Source: Gordionus sp. m RMFG-2023 (taxonomy: Eukaryota > Nematomorpha > Gordioida > Chordodea > Parachordodidae). Taken from it: a DNA stretch of 64,000 bases. The DNA lies in NCBI RefSeq assembly GCF_954871325.1, contig NC_088776.1, positions 17,794,052-17,858,051 on the forward strand. Direction: 5' to 3'. The first letter of the stretch is position 1; each line of letters opens with the position of its first letter. Of the stretch, positions 34,793-46,455 are shown piece after piece. Below the pieces are notes generated by a model, which ran no database searches, had not been told where the DNA came from, and saw only the letters and a program-made list of their open reading frames with translations. The translations under genes were made by a program, and so were the position numbers.

Positions 34793-34915
34793 CTTTTTAA
34801 TATTATAGTCTACATTTAGCTTGTAAAAAATATATAAATAGTCGATTAAAAAAGAGAAAAGAGAGTTAATAAAATATTTTTTTACTTACTCTCACCATAA
34901 TCGTTATTCTCTTCA
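34793..34915 (+). repeat. element B 5' LTR, second part
   Basis: It resumes the LTR sequence immediately after element A and runs to the likely primer-binding site at 34916. It contains ATATAAATAG, a possible LTR TATA box. Confidence 0.85.
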
Positions 34916-35099
34916 TGGTGTTCCGTTGGCAAAATAAAACTCGCCAACACGTAAATTTTTTTTAGAAATTTTTCTTTTTAAAAAAATTTTTTTCTCTTTG
35001 CAATGTAAATATTAATAATAAAAAATATAAATCGAAACAAATATATTCTATATAAAGAAGGAAAAAAAAGGTAAAAATCATTTTAAAGTTATTTCCATT

Positions 35100-36115
35100 A
35101 TGTTTTCTTTCAAACTCGTTAACATTCCCTGGGAAATCTCTGTTTATTATATATTATTTGAATTAACTTATAATTGTGATGTACACTACTCAAGGATACT
35201 GGGTAGTGATGACGTCTTGTTTGAATTCGTGAACCTTAAGGAAATGATCAATTGTTTTGAACTACTTAACGGGAAATTTTACGTATATAAGGATTCGGAG
35301 TTTATCCAACTCCATTGTATTTTTGTTAAAATACAATGTGTTATAATTTCTAATATATACGAATTATTAATAAAATATGGATATAATACACTACTCAAGG
35401 ATACTGGGTAGTGATGACGTCTTGTTTGAATTCGTGAACCTTAAGGAAATGATCAATTGTTTTGAACTACTTAACGGGAAATTTTACGTATATAAGGATT
35501 CGGAGTTTATCCAACTCCATTGTATTTTTGTTAAAATACAATGTGTTATAATTTCTAATATATACGAATTATTAATAAAATATGGATATAAAACCAGAAT
35601 TAATATATAAAATTCCAAAATTGGTTGGACCACTTACTGAGATTTACTTAGACAGAATATTAAGTTATTTTTGATCAGCACATTATCGGACTCTATTAAA
35701 ATAAATACTTTGCTTAACAATTTATCAGACGAGGTATTTGACAACATTAAATCAATTTGTTCCGATACCGACATATTAGATCTTAAAATAGTGACTAAAA
35801 AGTTAACTTATCTTTTACCTGTGCAATATAAAAACATTTTAATAAATAAATTTAACTTATTACAGCAGAACTCGAGTGAGAATTTCATGCAATGGTACAT
35901 AAGAGTATCGAAACTACATAAAAAATGTAATTTTTCGGACGACAGTAGATTTAAAGAAAAATTACGTACATCTACCTTAAATGACAAAATAAAATATAAA
36001 TTTTGTAAAAATATTAAATATAAATTTTGTAAAAATATTAATTTAACCTTAAATGAAATGGTTAAGCTAGGAATTAAATTAGATAGTATCAATGATAAAT
36101 CAGTGATAATATAAG
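35100..36115 (+). CDS. element B gag-like region (fossil part)
   Basis: The frames read SDEVFDNIKSICSDTDILD and FMQWYIRVSKLHKKCNF, which resemble the capsid part of Ty3/Gypsy gag proteins. The region begins with an exact tandem duplication (see 35184-35593). Confidence 0.65.
35184..35593 (+). repeat. 205-bp tandem duplication in element B gag
   Basis: A block starting CACTACTCAAGGATACTGGG at 35184 is repeated exactly from 35389. No differences are obvious by eye, so the duplication is recent compared with the LTR divergence of the element. Confidence 0.85.
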
Positions 36116-36119
36116 TTAT

Positions 36120-36640
36120 ATGAATAACGATAATAAGTCTGATAAAGATAAAAACTTTAACAATAGAAATAGAAATGACAATAATAATTATTTTAGACCT
36201 GATAATAATTTTAGAAATAATTATGATAATAGAAATAGAGATAGGAATTACAACAATAATTTTAGATACAATGATATAAATTACGGTAATAATAATTCGA
36301 GATACCACGATAATTATAATAACTATAACTACAATAACTATCGCTACAACAATAATAATCAATCTAATTATGGTAGAAATAATACATGGCATGATAATAA
36401 TCAGAGAAGACAGATCCAATATGGTGACGGAAATCGTAACAATTACCAATCTTATAACAACAATTCAAATAATTATAGAGGTAGCGACAATAATCAGAGA
36501 AAGCAAATACAATATAACGACAACTCAAATAATTATAGAGATAGCGATAACAATAATAGAAAACAAATACAATACAACAACAATGATTATAATATGAATA
36601 TTGAAGAAATTATTGAAGAGAAAGTCGACTCCACAAAAAA
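36120..36640 (+). CDS. element B Asn/Arg/Tyr-rich nucleocapsid-like region (fossil part)
   Basis: About 165 codons are dominated by N, R, D and Y, with imperfect repeats of NYRDSDNNNRKQIQYN. No CCHC zinc knuckle is present where one is expected between capsid and protease. The basic, disordered region may bind RNA instead, or may be slippage-expanded (AAT)n. Confidence 0.65.
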
Positions 36641-39635
36641 CAAAGATGATAACGATTTCAATGTTAACAACTTATCTGGTTACATGCTCAATGACAAAAA
36701 TAATGCATTTATGACTACTTTAAAAGTGAACGATATTGTTACATGTATGCAAGTCGACACAGGCTCAAAACATACTATTATACCTCATGGTCTGGCTAAA
36801 AAACTTGGTATTAGAGATGTTAAGAAATCAGAGTTACAACTTACCGCTTATGACGAAAATTTAATCAAAATCATCGGCATCACTCAAGTTAAAGTGACTT
36901 ATGAAGGTATCTCAAAATATTTACAAGCGGTAGTCGTCGAATCAAGTAAAAATGCCTTGTTGGGACGTACATGGATCAACGCTTTCAAAAATATTTTAAA
37001 TAAATTTATAGCAAATGTTGACACTAATTACGAAGATGAAATAAAAAAATTGATTAAAGAGTGTGAATCCAAATTGACTAATGGGCCAATCAACAAAGCA
37101 AGTGTCAAGTTACATTTAAGAAGAGATGCCCAACCTAAAATTATACCGCCTAGACTTATTCCTTATTCAAAAATTGATCTTGTTAGCAATGAACTTAAAA
37201 AATGGATACATGATAAAATTATTGAGCAGGTGAATGATGTCCGATGGCAAGTCCTGTTACCGCTGTCTACAAAGATGATAGGAGCATTAGGCTTTGTGCT
37301 GATTTAAGGACACTGTAAACCCAGCTCTAGAAGATTTCAGATACCCTCTACCACGAATCAATGATCTAATAGCTAAACTTTCAGAAGCAAAGAAATTTAC
37401 GAAGATTGACTTTAAAAATGCTTTCTTACAGATCCCAATTGATAAAAGTTGCAGAAATATTTTAACCATATCTACGCACAAGGGATATTACCAATTTACT
37501 AGACTTCCTTTTGGGCTTAAGACCTCATCTGCAATTTTTCAACAGATATTGGATTAAATCTTCGGTGACATGGATGACGTCATATTTTATATTGATGATT
37601 TACTTATAACTGAGAAAAAAGATGATGCCCACCTTAACAACATAAAAAAAGTGTTTGATAGAATATCATCGTATGGGCTAATACCTAACTTCAATAAAAG
37701 TGTGTTTTTTAAAAATAAAGTGAGGTTCCTGGGTCATGATATTGACGCCAAGGGGATTCATGCTAATCACGACAAAATTGAAGCAATAATTAATATGCCA
37801 GAACCAAAATCAGCTGCTTAATTATCAACATTTCTGGGAATGGCTGGCTACTATAGAAAATTTTTGAACAATTTTGCAGAAATAGCCGATCCTCTGTATA
37901 AGATTGTAAGAGAAATGGGCTTGGAACCTAGAACACTCTAAAAGTTTTAACGATCTTAAGAAGTTGATTAGTCTTCCACCTGCTTTGACATATTTGAACT
38001 CTGAAGTACCTATAGGGATAGCCACTGACGCTCTAAATGTGGTTTAGGAGCTGTATTATTTCATACTGAAAAAGATGGTAAAGAAAAACCTATAGCTTTA
38101 GCGTCAAGAACTTTATTAAAATCCGAAATGAACTATACCAATATTGAGCGTGAGGCTCTCGCTATTATGTTTGCAATAAGGAGGTTCCAGGAATACTTAA
38201 TCGGCACAAAATTTACAATTATTACTGACCATAAACCTCTAGTTCACATCTTTACCAAGGGTCTTAAGGATAATAGCACCATGTCCTTAAGACTCCAGAA
38301 GTGGAATATTACATTAAGAGGATATGATTTTAATATAAAGTATAAAGCCGGTAAATATAATGTTGTTCCTGATTGTCTCTCGAGATTACCACAAGAATGT
38401 CATGATGAAGCTGTTGAAAATATCACTATAATAAATGAATATGGAGATTTACCTATTAATTTTAATCAAATTGGTGATAAAACTTTGAAAGATATAGAAT
38501 TAAAACAAGTCATAAATGATATTAAGAACAACAGGCCTATAATGAATAATATTTATAAAAACATTGATTTGGAATTAAGTATAATTAAGGATTGTCTTTA
38601 TAAAAGCAACAGAATCATAATTCCGTCTTCTATGAGAAAAAATATACTACAGTCATTACATGAAGGTCATTTGGGAGCAGGAAAAATTAAATCCTTAGCC
38701 AAAGATTACATGTGGTGGCCTGGTATAAACAATGACATAGTAATGGAAGTGAAAAGTTGTGACGATTGTAACATATATCATGATAATCCTATAATACAAA
38801 AACCATGGGTTTCGGCAACCAAACCGTTTGAAAGGATACACATAGATTATACGGGTCCATTTTTCACAAAAAATTGGTTGATAATAGTCGATGCCTACAG
38901 CAAATTTCCAATTATTATTCCTGTTAAAAATATTACGACTGATGTTACTTTAAAAGAAATTTTTAAAACTATTTCGCTATATGTAATACCTGAAACTATA
39001 GTTACTGATAACGGTACTAACTTTACGAGTAACGATTTTGAAAAATTTTACAACAATTTTGGTATCAAACATGTGCTCACATCTGCTTATCACCAGCAAT
39101 TCAATGGCCAGGTAGAATGCATGGTGAGAACGTTCAAAACACATATGAAAAGGAATATTAAAATTGACCTAGATATCGCACTTGGCAAATTTTTATTTAA
39201 TTACAGAAATACGCATAATGATACTACAGGAGTTACACCATCTCAGAGAATGTTTAATCGAGATATTAGAATTAAATGGGACTTATTAAAACCGTTGGAG
39301 GAGAAGGAGAATAAAATAAATACCACGAAATAGAACCTTTAACGTAGGAGATTTTGTTTGGTACAAAGTACAAGGTGATGATAAATGGTGCAAAGGTATG
39401 ATCACACATAAAGAAAGTGACATGATGTTCCAAATTAAGACAGAGAAAGGTATTTTGAGGAGACATTTAGATCAAATAAGAATTAGAAACTGTTTTAACA
39501 CACTTATTAATTATGACTCTAAGGATTCTTTTAAGGAGGGAAGTGTGGACAAAAATATAAAAATTACTGATAATAACGATATAACACCTATTTCTAGACC
39601 TGTGCGAATTAAACAAAACCTGTTTATCTAAAAGA
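36640..39635 (+). CDS. element B protease, reverse transcriptase, RNase H and integrase region (fossil part)
   Basis: Protease motif: QVDTGSKHTIIP. The reverse transcriptase shows FTKIDFKNAFLQIPID, TRLPFGLKT and YIDDLLI. RNase H has NIEREALAI and TDHKPLVHIF. The integrase has HEGHLGAGKI..CDDC zinc-finger residues and a core with VDAYSKFP, TDNGTNFTS and NGQVECM. The region ends with a short tail containing RRHLDQIRIR, similar in position and sequence to the tail of element A (TRHLKQVRCR), so the two elements are related families. Confidence 0.88.
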
Positions 39636-40081
39636 CTACATAACTTAAAATATTAAATAAATATTAAAATGCATAAAGTAAATTAAATATTAAAACGCTT
39701 ACATTAAAGCGCAAAAAATCAAAACGCTGAAAATATTATATAACAATCTTATTGATTTATCATTCTTCGTTTATTCTTATATCCAATTTGATGAATTATT
39801 ATTTCTCATTATTCGCAACTCACTGATGATAATAATAATTTTGAAAAATAATAATAATAACAAAGTATGACAAGCAGGCTTTATGACAAAGTCACGATTA
39901 TAAGGACAACTTACGATAAGGATATCAAGCTTACGATTAAACAAACCAACGATTGGGACAAGCCAACGATTACAATGACTTATGAAACAACTTGATGACA
40001 AAAACGATAAACCACTTGGGCAACAAACTCTCTATGACTTCTTAAATGAAATTATGGGAAAGTTTTTTAGAAGAGGGAGAA

Positions 40082-40344
40082 TGTTATATTATAGAAATTA
40101 ATAAATTAATATTATATATTTTGGTTATTAAATAGTATATGTTTATTATGTAACGCGCATTTATTTAACTTATTCAAATTATATTTTTATTTTAGTTACA
40201 ATTTTATTTTTATATGTTAACCTTTTTAATATTATAGTCTAATTTTAGTTTGTAAAAAATATATAAATAGTCGATTAAAAAAGAGAAAAGAGAGTTAATA
40301 AAATATTTTTTTACTTATTCTCACCATAATCGTTATTCTCTTCA
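40082..40344 (+). repeat. element B 3' LTR
   Basis: This uninterrupted copy begins TGTTATATTATAG and ends TTCTCTTCA. It is 23 bp longer than the combined 5' LTR parts because of an internal short duplication around TTTTATTTTAGTTACAA. Confidence 0.88.
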
Positions 40345-40829
40345 TTATCAAAATATCAACCATAAATGAAAATTTAATTTTCTTTGCGATTGCGCCAATT
40401 TTTTGATAATTAAATCTGTGTTGAGGATTAGATCTCGATTAGTAAAGCTAGCCTTTCAAATTAATTTTAAGATGTCGTAATTTTGATATAGGATCTATTC
40501 TTTGTAATGGAGAAAAGGTCCTCTTATTTGTACTTGTACTAATTGGTATCATTGCCAAAATATACAATAATTTTCATAATTTGGAAAGCTTATAAAATAT
40601 ATTTTACAGTATAAAATGCTTTCACTGTATTTTTTTGGAGGATTCTCTACAAAAATATATTTTTCATTCATACCATTTAAATTCTAAAATTAATTGGCCT
40701 TCAGATACATAATGAACCTCAACTTAACCACAAAAATGGTCTTTGAAACGGTTTAAAACATTTATAATACTGAAGCAGACGCGTTATAAGGGGTAATTTA
40801 CCTGTTCTCGTAAATATTATTTTAAGCTA

Positions 40830-41262
40830 CCCTCCCCCCCCCACCATCCTCAAAAAATGAATACAATATATTATTATTAATTTCTAAAGATAACTCCTAC
40901 AATTTAAATATTTAGAAAAAAACAATTTTATATAAAAAAAGGAGTGAAAATATAACATAGCTAAAGGTAATGAAACGACCCGATTTTAAAAAATGGCCCT
41001 ATTACGATTTTACCAGATTAAATCATGTAAGCTTCGATATTTAAGAAATAGGTCCAAATTTTTCTGCCATCTATAAGCAAAATCTCCATAAGTAATATTA
41101 TTTTCTAAAATCTTAATCGGGTCGTTGTTAAAAATTGATCCAAACCGGATCGTTTAACAACACAGGTCTACAATTTGAACTTAAAACCTCAAATAAAATT
41201 TATAGCTAAACCACCACCTAAATGCTTTCCCACGCCTAGAAAAATCTTGGATACGCCTTCGT
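40830..41262. repeat. repeat segment with poly-C start and ATCTTGG end, copy 1
   Basis: It starts with CCCTCCCCCCCCCACC and ends AAAATCTTGGATACGCC. It is homologous to 42880-43165 over its length except for a MITE inserted in the middle. The end resembles the inverted GGCGTAGCCAGG terminus of the hAT-like family, so this is probably that family's right-hand part. Confidence 0.5.
40966..41166. repeat. GTTGTTAAACGG-family MITE, copy 5, with an empty-site counterpart
   Basis: It runs from GGTAATGAAACGACCCG to GATCGTTTAACAACACAGG. The surrounding repeat reads gctaaagg before it and tctacaatttg after it. The homologous repeat near 43078 reads gccaaaggcttataaatttg with no insertion, so the boundaries are independently supported. 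Confidence 0.65.
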
Positions 41263-42879
41263 CCGAACTGTTCTAGAGATTAGTAGCAATCAATTTATAT
41301 TGACAAGTATCAATACCTTTTTTTCTATATTATAAAATATTTCTCTTTCTATTTTTGACAAAATTTTTGTGTAGAAGTAGTCTCAACCATAAAATACATT
41401 CTTTATAAATATAATTTGACGAAAGAGAATGTTTTTGTATATGCAACTAAATAGTTTTTGTGGTATTAAGTCAAAAAATATATACTGCTTATTTGTTTTA
41501 ATTTATAAAATTAGTATATTTATATGAGCAATAATAAAATTGTTGAGAGTTGCTTTGCTTTATTTGTCGTTTTTCATGTTAAAAATTCTCTGCAATTTTG
41601 ATATTTATATTAATATATAAAAAAATATCAAATCGACTTGTAGTTTTTTGGAAATTGGGATAAAATAAAATGGGCTGATTACAATTTGGTATAAATAAAA
41701 GTCTGGATCTTTTCTGTAATTTTATTTTTAGCATATAAGAACTATATCACTATAATTATTGTAACAAAGTCATTCAACAATGAAATGCATCGTAAAAAAA
41801 TATCAATGTCAAAAATCGAATATTTTATCATAAATATCTTTGTATCACTAAATAAATTAGCATCCTATTTTAGAAAAATATTTGCTCTGTATATATCTTT
41901 TTTATTAATCGATAAAATAAATAATAAAATAACAATAAATCTTAAGTTATGCAAAACGAAAATAAAATGTTCTTTGTTTAAGATTTAATTTAAATTAAGT
42001 GATAATGTAAATTGTAACGATAAGATAACACGATAATATAAACTAATTTTTTTAATTAAGAAATAAAATCTTTTTTTGTTATTGCCATTAATTATTAAAT
42101 AAATATCTTTGAAATAAAACGAAAACTTAAAATCAATATATCTAACACAATTAAAATGATAACGATTACCATAGTTGATTTTTATTTACCAATTACTGAC
42201 TTTGGCGATTGTTTAATATGTCAAAAAAATTGTTACAAGTTGTGGTGAGCTTCTACACTTAAAATAATAAAAAAATCAAATAAATATTTCATATGGGATG
42301 TATCATGTTGTTTCCTTGAGTGCCTCCCCTAAATTATATCATCGTTGAAAGTTTTTCACTTTCAAAACTAATTATTTATTTTACAATTTATAATAGTATT
42401 AACATTTTGCCAAAATTTAGTTCGAAAAAAAAGTTGTAGTGCATAACATCCTTTGGAAAATGTTATATCTTGTTCATAGATTTTTTAGGACTTTTTTAGC
42501 ACACTTTTTAAATAAAAGAAGATAATTCTGATAATATTTTATAGAAATGAATGAATTAAAATTTATAAGGTTAGAATTTAATCATTTCAAATAAAAATAT
42601 GCAAATTCTTTTATATTTTTTAAAATGAGTGGAATAAAATGGATTCTTAATTTCGTAAATTGTAAAAGGGAGGGTGTAAATCTTTAAATATAAAATTACA
42701 AAAATTTGTAAATGCTTTTTTTCTCTAAAATTCGGTTAATAAAATTTATAAAATATAAAGTAATATTACTTTTAATTTTTTAAATATATTTTTACTCATT
42801 ACTTTTCAAATGACGTTTTTTATTCTACAAAAGAACAACATAACTATTAATCTTACTCAATAAGCTAAGAAACATTTCC
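41263..42879. other. AT-rich intergenic DNA, nothing recognised
   Basis: No coding frame beyond Lys/Ile-rich low complexity, no RNA gene and no paired repeat ends were found on either strand. Confidence 0.45.
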
Positions 42880-43165
42880 TCCTACATCCCCCCACACCCT
42901 CTACCCCCAAAAAATGTATACAATAAGTTACTATGAATAATAATTTGAAAGAAGAATTAGTAAAAGTTATTGGCCTTTTAAGATAACGACTATAATTCAA
43001 ATTTTTTAGTAAAAAGCATTGTTATAAAAAAAATAAAAACCCAAATTTATTTTTTATAAAAATCTAATATAGCCAAAGGCTTATAAATTTGACCAAAAGG
43101 CCTCTAATAAAATTTATAGCAACCTACCTAATACTCCCCAGCAAAATCTTGGCTAAGCCCATGCT
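42880..43165. repeat. repeat segment with C-rich start and ATCTTGGC end, copy 2
   Basis: The C-rich start CATCCCCCCACACCC and end CAAAATCTTGGCTAAGCCCATG match 40830-41262, but without the MITE. It ends just upstream of LTR element D. Confidence 0.5.
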
Positions 43166-43287
43166 AAGGAATTGGCCTAATATTTATTTATTCATTTTAA
43201 TATGTAGATATTTATGTTTCTCTTTAAGGCTAAGTCAGTTTTTGGCAAGGATAAAGTCGATAAGCAATTTTGTTAAGGCTTATAAAC

Positions 43288-43817
43288 TGTGGTAATTGTT
43301 AAACCAAATTACAAAGCCGAAGGATATTCAAATCTAATCAAGAAAAAAGAATTAAATTTCGAATGCAAATGATTTAAAGAAAGAGGAATAAAAAAGAATG
43401 ATTATTCAAATTAAAGAAAGTTCAAGATTTTTTTCAGTTTGTTTGTAAAACATTATGTAAATGAATGATAGAAAAGTATATATATATTCGAGGATATTTG
43501 TATAAGGATAGATAATGATTTTACGAAAATAATTTTTAATTTTAATTTTTTATTATTTTAATTTTTTTTAATTAATTTAGTTTGATTATATTTTTAACTT
43601 ATTATTTAATAAAGATTTAGTATCATTTTAGTTCTAACTTTTCTGATTTGACGAATAGTATAGAAAAATATATATAATCGAGGATATTAGTCTGATTTAG
43701 TATCAGTTTAGTTCTAACGAGGATATTAGTCTGATTTAGTATCATGTATTTTAACCTTTCTTATTTGACAACGATTATAATCTTCCAATTCTTATTCTAA
43801 TTTTTTAAAATGTTACA
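43288..43817 (+). repeat. element D 5' LTR
   Basis: This copy is longer than the 3' LTR because of an internal tandem duplication of a block containing CGAGGATATTAGTCTGATTT (about 43680-43745). Confidence 0.8.
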
Positions 43818-44688
43818 ATGATGTTGGAGAGTGGAGGCGACAGGGCAATTTCAACAATTCAGACTAATTAACTCTCCCACTAGCCTCAGTAATATAAATA
43901 TCAATACCATATTGGTACAGAGGTGCCTTACAGCGATTGATCCAGGCTTTAGAAGATCAAAAGTCAGTCTAATTAACTCTGAAAAGAGATTCTAAATAAA
44001 GGGGGAAGGGGATGTATGAGATGACTATCGACACTAAGACAAAGAATGAGAGCAATAAAACAATGGTATCAATATTAATGGTCGTATTTCGGAGAATTAG
44101 TCGTTTAGCTAAAAAGAATGCGTCACAAGAGATCGTTATACGTACAAGTGATCGATGTAGCTAAAAGAAATTCGTTATAAATTTTTATTAAAGATATATG
44201 GTTGACTGTTATTTAAGTTGATAATATTTAGCAAAATATCAGGTTGTTGATTAACCAAAAAATCTTCATAAAGAGAAACGGCTTTTCGTCATTAGAAAAT
44301 TTATGCCGCAATCGAGCTCAATTAGAGATCGGATTTTTATTTTGGATCAAAAGATACAAGAAATCATTGTATAAGAGATCTTAAGGCAAAGTGGATATAT
44401 TGACAAGAAGACCAGGATGCTATCGTTAATCGTTGACAAATTTTAGCCAATTGCTTATCAAAAATTTAGTATAAGATAAAAAATCGAACAAGAAGTCGTG
44501 GAAACCATCGTTACTCGCAGACAAATTATCATCAGTGGTTTACCGTCATTAGTTACTAGAAACCGTTAGAAACAAGCAAAGACTAGGATAATGTGGGAGT
44601 AAAACGAGATATAATTAAAGGAGCTAGAAGAATGTATCGGGAACCATGCCTTACTCGCAGAATGGTGGGACTAATCTAAGTGGAAGGG

Positions 44689-45107
44689 TGTGGTAATTGT
44701 TAAACCAAATTACAAAGCCGAAGGATATTCAAATCTAATCAAGAAAAAAGAATTAAATTTCGAATGCAAATGATTTAAAGAAAGAGGAATAAAAAAGAAT
44801 GATTATTCAAATTAAAGAAAGTTCAAGATTTTTTTCAGTTTGTTTGTAAAACATTATGTAAATGAATTATAGAAAAGTATATATATATTCGAGGATATTT
44901 GTATAAGGATAGATCATGATTTTACGAACTTAATTATAATTTTTAATTTTAATTTTTTATTATTTTAATTTTTTTTTAATTAATTTAGTTTGATTATAAT
45001 TTTAACTTATTATTTAATAAAGAGTTAGTATCATTTTAGTTCTACCTTTCTTTATTTGACAACGGTTCTAATCTCTCAATCCTTTCAAAAACTCGCAAAA
45101 CGTTACA
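44689..45107 (+). repeat. element D 3' LTR
   Basis: A 419-bp copy bounded by the purine tract on its inner side and the taaac duplication on its outer side. Confidence 0.8.
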
Positions 45108-45112
45108 TAAAC

Positions 45113-45756
45113 TACTTTAAAGTTTACTATAATTTGTAGATTACAGAAACTCTTAATATTAATAGCCTAGCTATATACCTAGCCATTTCTGGGTATAATG
45201 CTCTTTTAAATATCAAAAGAAAGTTCATCCTATTATTTTTATTTCATTTATTCATAAAATATTTTAATGACAATTTTAATTAAAACTATTTTAATCTATT
45301 TCTGTGGATAATATATTTTATCAAATACATATATTTTACCAAAACATGAATTTATTTTTCCACTTATTATAGCCATAATATGCTAATAAACAAATATTAG
45401 TTTATAAATTATTCCTATTTTTTCTATGCAAGGCAAGAAGAATAAAACAATGATTTTATAAAAATAATAATAATTTTTAATTAATTAATTCCGATACTAA
45501 AATAACAAAAAAAATTATCAAAAAGAAAATGTCAAACCAATCAACTGTCACTTTACTACTCAAATATTAATATAGCAATCGACTAAAACAGTTGATTATA
45601 TTTTTAAAATACCTTAAACAAAATCAATTATGTATACAATATATAATAAAAACAAAATATAAGTGAGAAATAAACTAATATCAATTATTGATGTAAATCA
45701 ATAATATATTTTATTACATTATTACATAAGTCTTAAATAATCACCTTAAAATATTA
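45113..45756. other. AT-rich spacer before tRNA-Phe
   Basis: No gene or repeat end is visible. The tRNA promoter is internal (A and B boxes), so no upstream element is needed. Confidence 0.5.
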
Positions 45757-45829
45757 GCCGAAATAGCTCAGTTGGGAGAGCGTTAGACTGAAGATCTAAA
45801 GGTCCCTGGTTCAATCCCGGGTTTCGGCA
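45757..45829 (+). tRNA. tRNA-Phe (anticodon GAA)
   Basis: The 73-nt cloverleaf starts GCCGAAA and closes with TTTCGGC plus discriminator A. The D arm is GCTCAGTTGGGAGAGC, the anticodon stem TTAGA/TCTAA with loop CTGAAGA (anticodon 45790-45792), and the T arm GGTTCAATCCC. There is no intron and no encoded CCA. The internal A box and B box (GGTTCAATCCC) serve RNA polymerase III. A TTTTT run at 45831-45835 is the likely terminator. All stems pair, so it looks functional. Confidence 0.97.
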
Positions 45830-45830
45830 A

Positions 45831-45835
45831 ATTTT
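45831..45835 (+). terminator. RNA polymerase III terminator of tRNA-Phe
   Basis: A run of T residues begins 2 nt after the discriminator base. Confidence 0.8.
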
Positions 45836-46169
45836 TGTAAAAAATATTTATATCGTTTTTCTAATATACATGTTTTTTTATAAATAAAATATTTTAGAAC
45901 CAGTTATTCTTGATATTTTATTTTAATTATTATTATTCATATTTTGAATATTTTAAATGTATCATCACTGAATTTAAATTAGAAGTTCTACAATTTCATC
46001 AATTTTTTTAAAATTTTCCTAATCTATTATTTATTTTGCCTTAAATAGTGGTCCTGGATAGTTTATGATTTCTTTAAAAAATATGACATATATTGTTCAG
46101 TTCAGCGTATTAAGATATTGCCAACATTGATTTTTTGTATTTAAATTTATTTGTTCACAGCCTTTTCCC

Positions 46170-46455
46170 CAAAGTTCTCTAGACCTAGGTCTGGGTTCAG
46201 ATAATATAAATTATTTTGTAATGAGAAATTTGTCAGAAATTTAATAAAATTTTTTATCTGACCAAACCTTGAATGCTATTTTTTTATTTGTCCCAAAAAG
46301 CCCGATTCAAAATAATTACTTGGTCCATTTTTTATTTAAAAAAAAAATTTATCAATTTTATTTGGAAATTTAAGCCCAATTCAGCTCAAATTTTTTAAAA
46401 AAATATTAGGCCCAACCCAAATTTATTTTCAAAAATTTTTGCAAATCTCTAATTC
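46170..46455. repeat. GC-rich family element, heavily decayed copy 4
   Basis: It starts near CTAGACCTAGGTCTGGG and ends TTTTTGCAAATCTCT, with words such as aaagcccgatt, aagcccaattc and aggcccaaccc between A/T runs. Its CG content has drifted towards CA/TG, as expected of an old copy. Confidence 0.45.

Larger units (their letters stand above)
28545..40344 (+). mobile_element. element B: Ty3/Gypsy-like LTR retrotransposon, broken, with element A inside its 5' LTR (fossil)
   Basis: The 3' LTR is 40082-40344. The 5' LTR is present as 28545-28661 and 34793-34915, separated by element A. LTRs start TGTTATATT and end CTTCA. The inner side of the 5' LTR is followed by TGGTGTTCCGTTGGC, a likely primer-binding site, and a purine-rich tract (GAAGAGGGAGAA) precedes the 3' LTR. 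Order of parts on the plus strand: gag-like region, Asn-rich region, aspartic protease, reverse transcriptase, RNase H, integrase. That order (integrase last) is the Ty3/Gypsy arrangement. It is broken in about five places. LTR differences (roughly 3% plus a 23-bp length difference) make it clearly older than element A. Confidence 0.88.
28294..41259. mobile_element. hAT-like repeat copy 2, split by nested LTR elements
   Basis: The left part (28294-28544) starts CAGGCGCATAACCAGG and is homologous to the start of the 17036 copy. That homology resumes at 40345, straight after element B. In the 17036 copy the equivalent point reads gttaatcaaaattt. Here the left part ends gttaatc and the right part starts ttatcaaaat, so element B sits at that position with a 5-bp duplication (taatc/ttatc, one mismatch). 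The right part may end at about 41259 with ATCTTGGATACGCCTT, the inverted form of the start. Its own target duplication is not clear. Confidence 0.6.
43288..45107 (+). mobile_element. element D: non-coding miniature LTR retrotransposon (fossil)
   Basis: The direct repeats 43288-43817 and 44689-45107 both begin TGTGGTAATTGTTAAACC and end GTTACA. They flank an 871-bp interior with no reverse transcriptase, integrase or other intact frame. The 5-bp duplication taaac lies exactly outside both ends (43283-43287, 45108-45112). A purine-rich AAGTGGAAGGG precedes the second LTR, setting the plus orientation. It is a TRIM-like or internally deleted element that would rely on another element's enzymes. 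The LTRs are highly similar apart from a tandem-duplicated block in the first, so it is moderately young. Confidence 0.82.

Noticed and set aside
35808-36449. 213-codon minus-strand frame rich in Ile and Val
   Set aside because: It is the antisense of the Asn-rich region of element B; (AAT)n read backwards gives Ile/Val runs.
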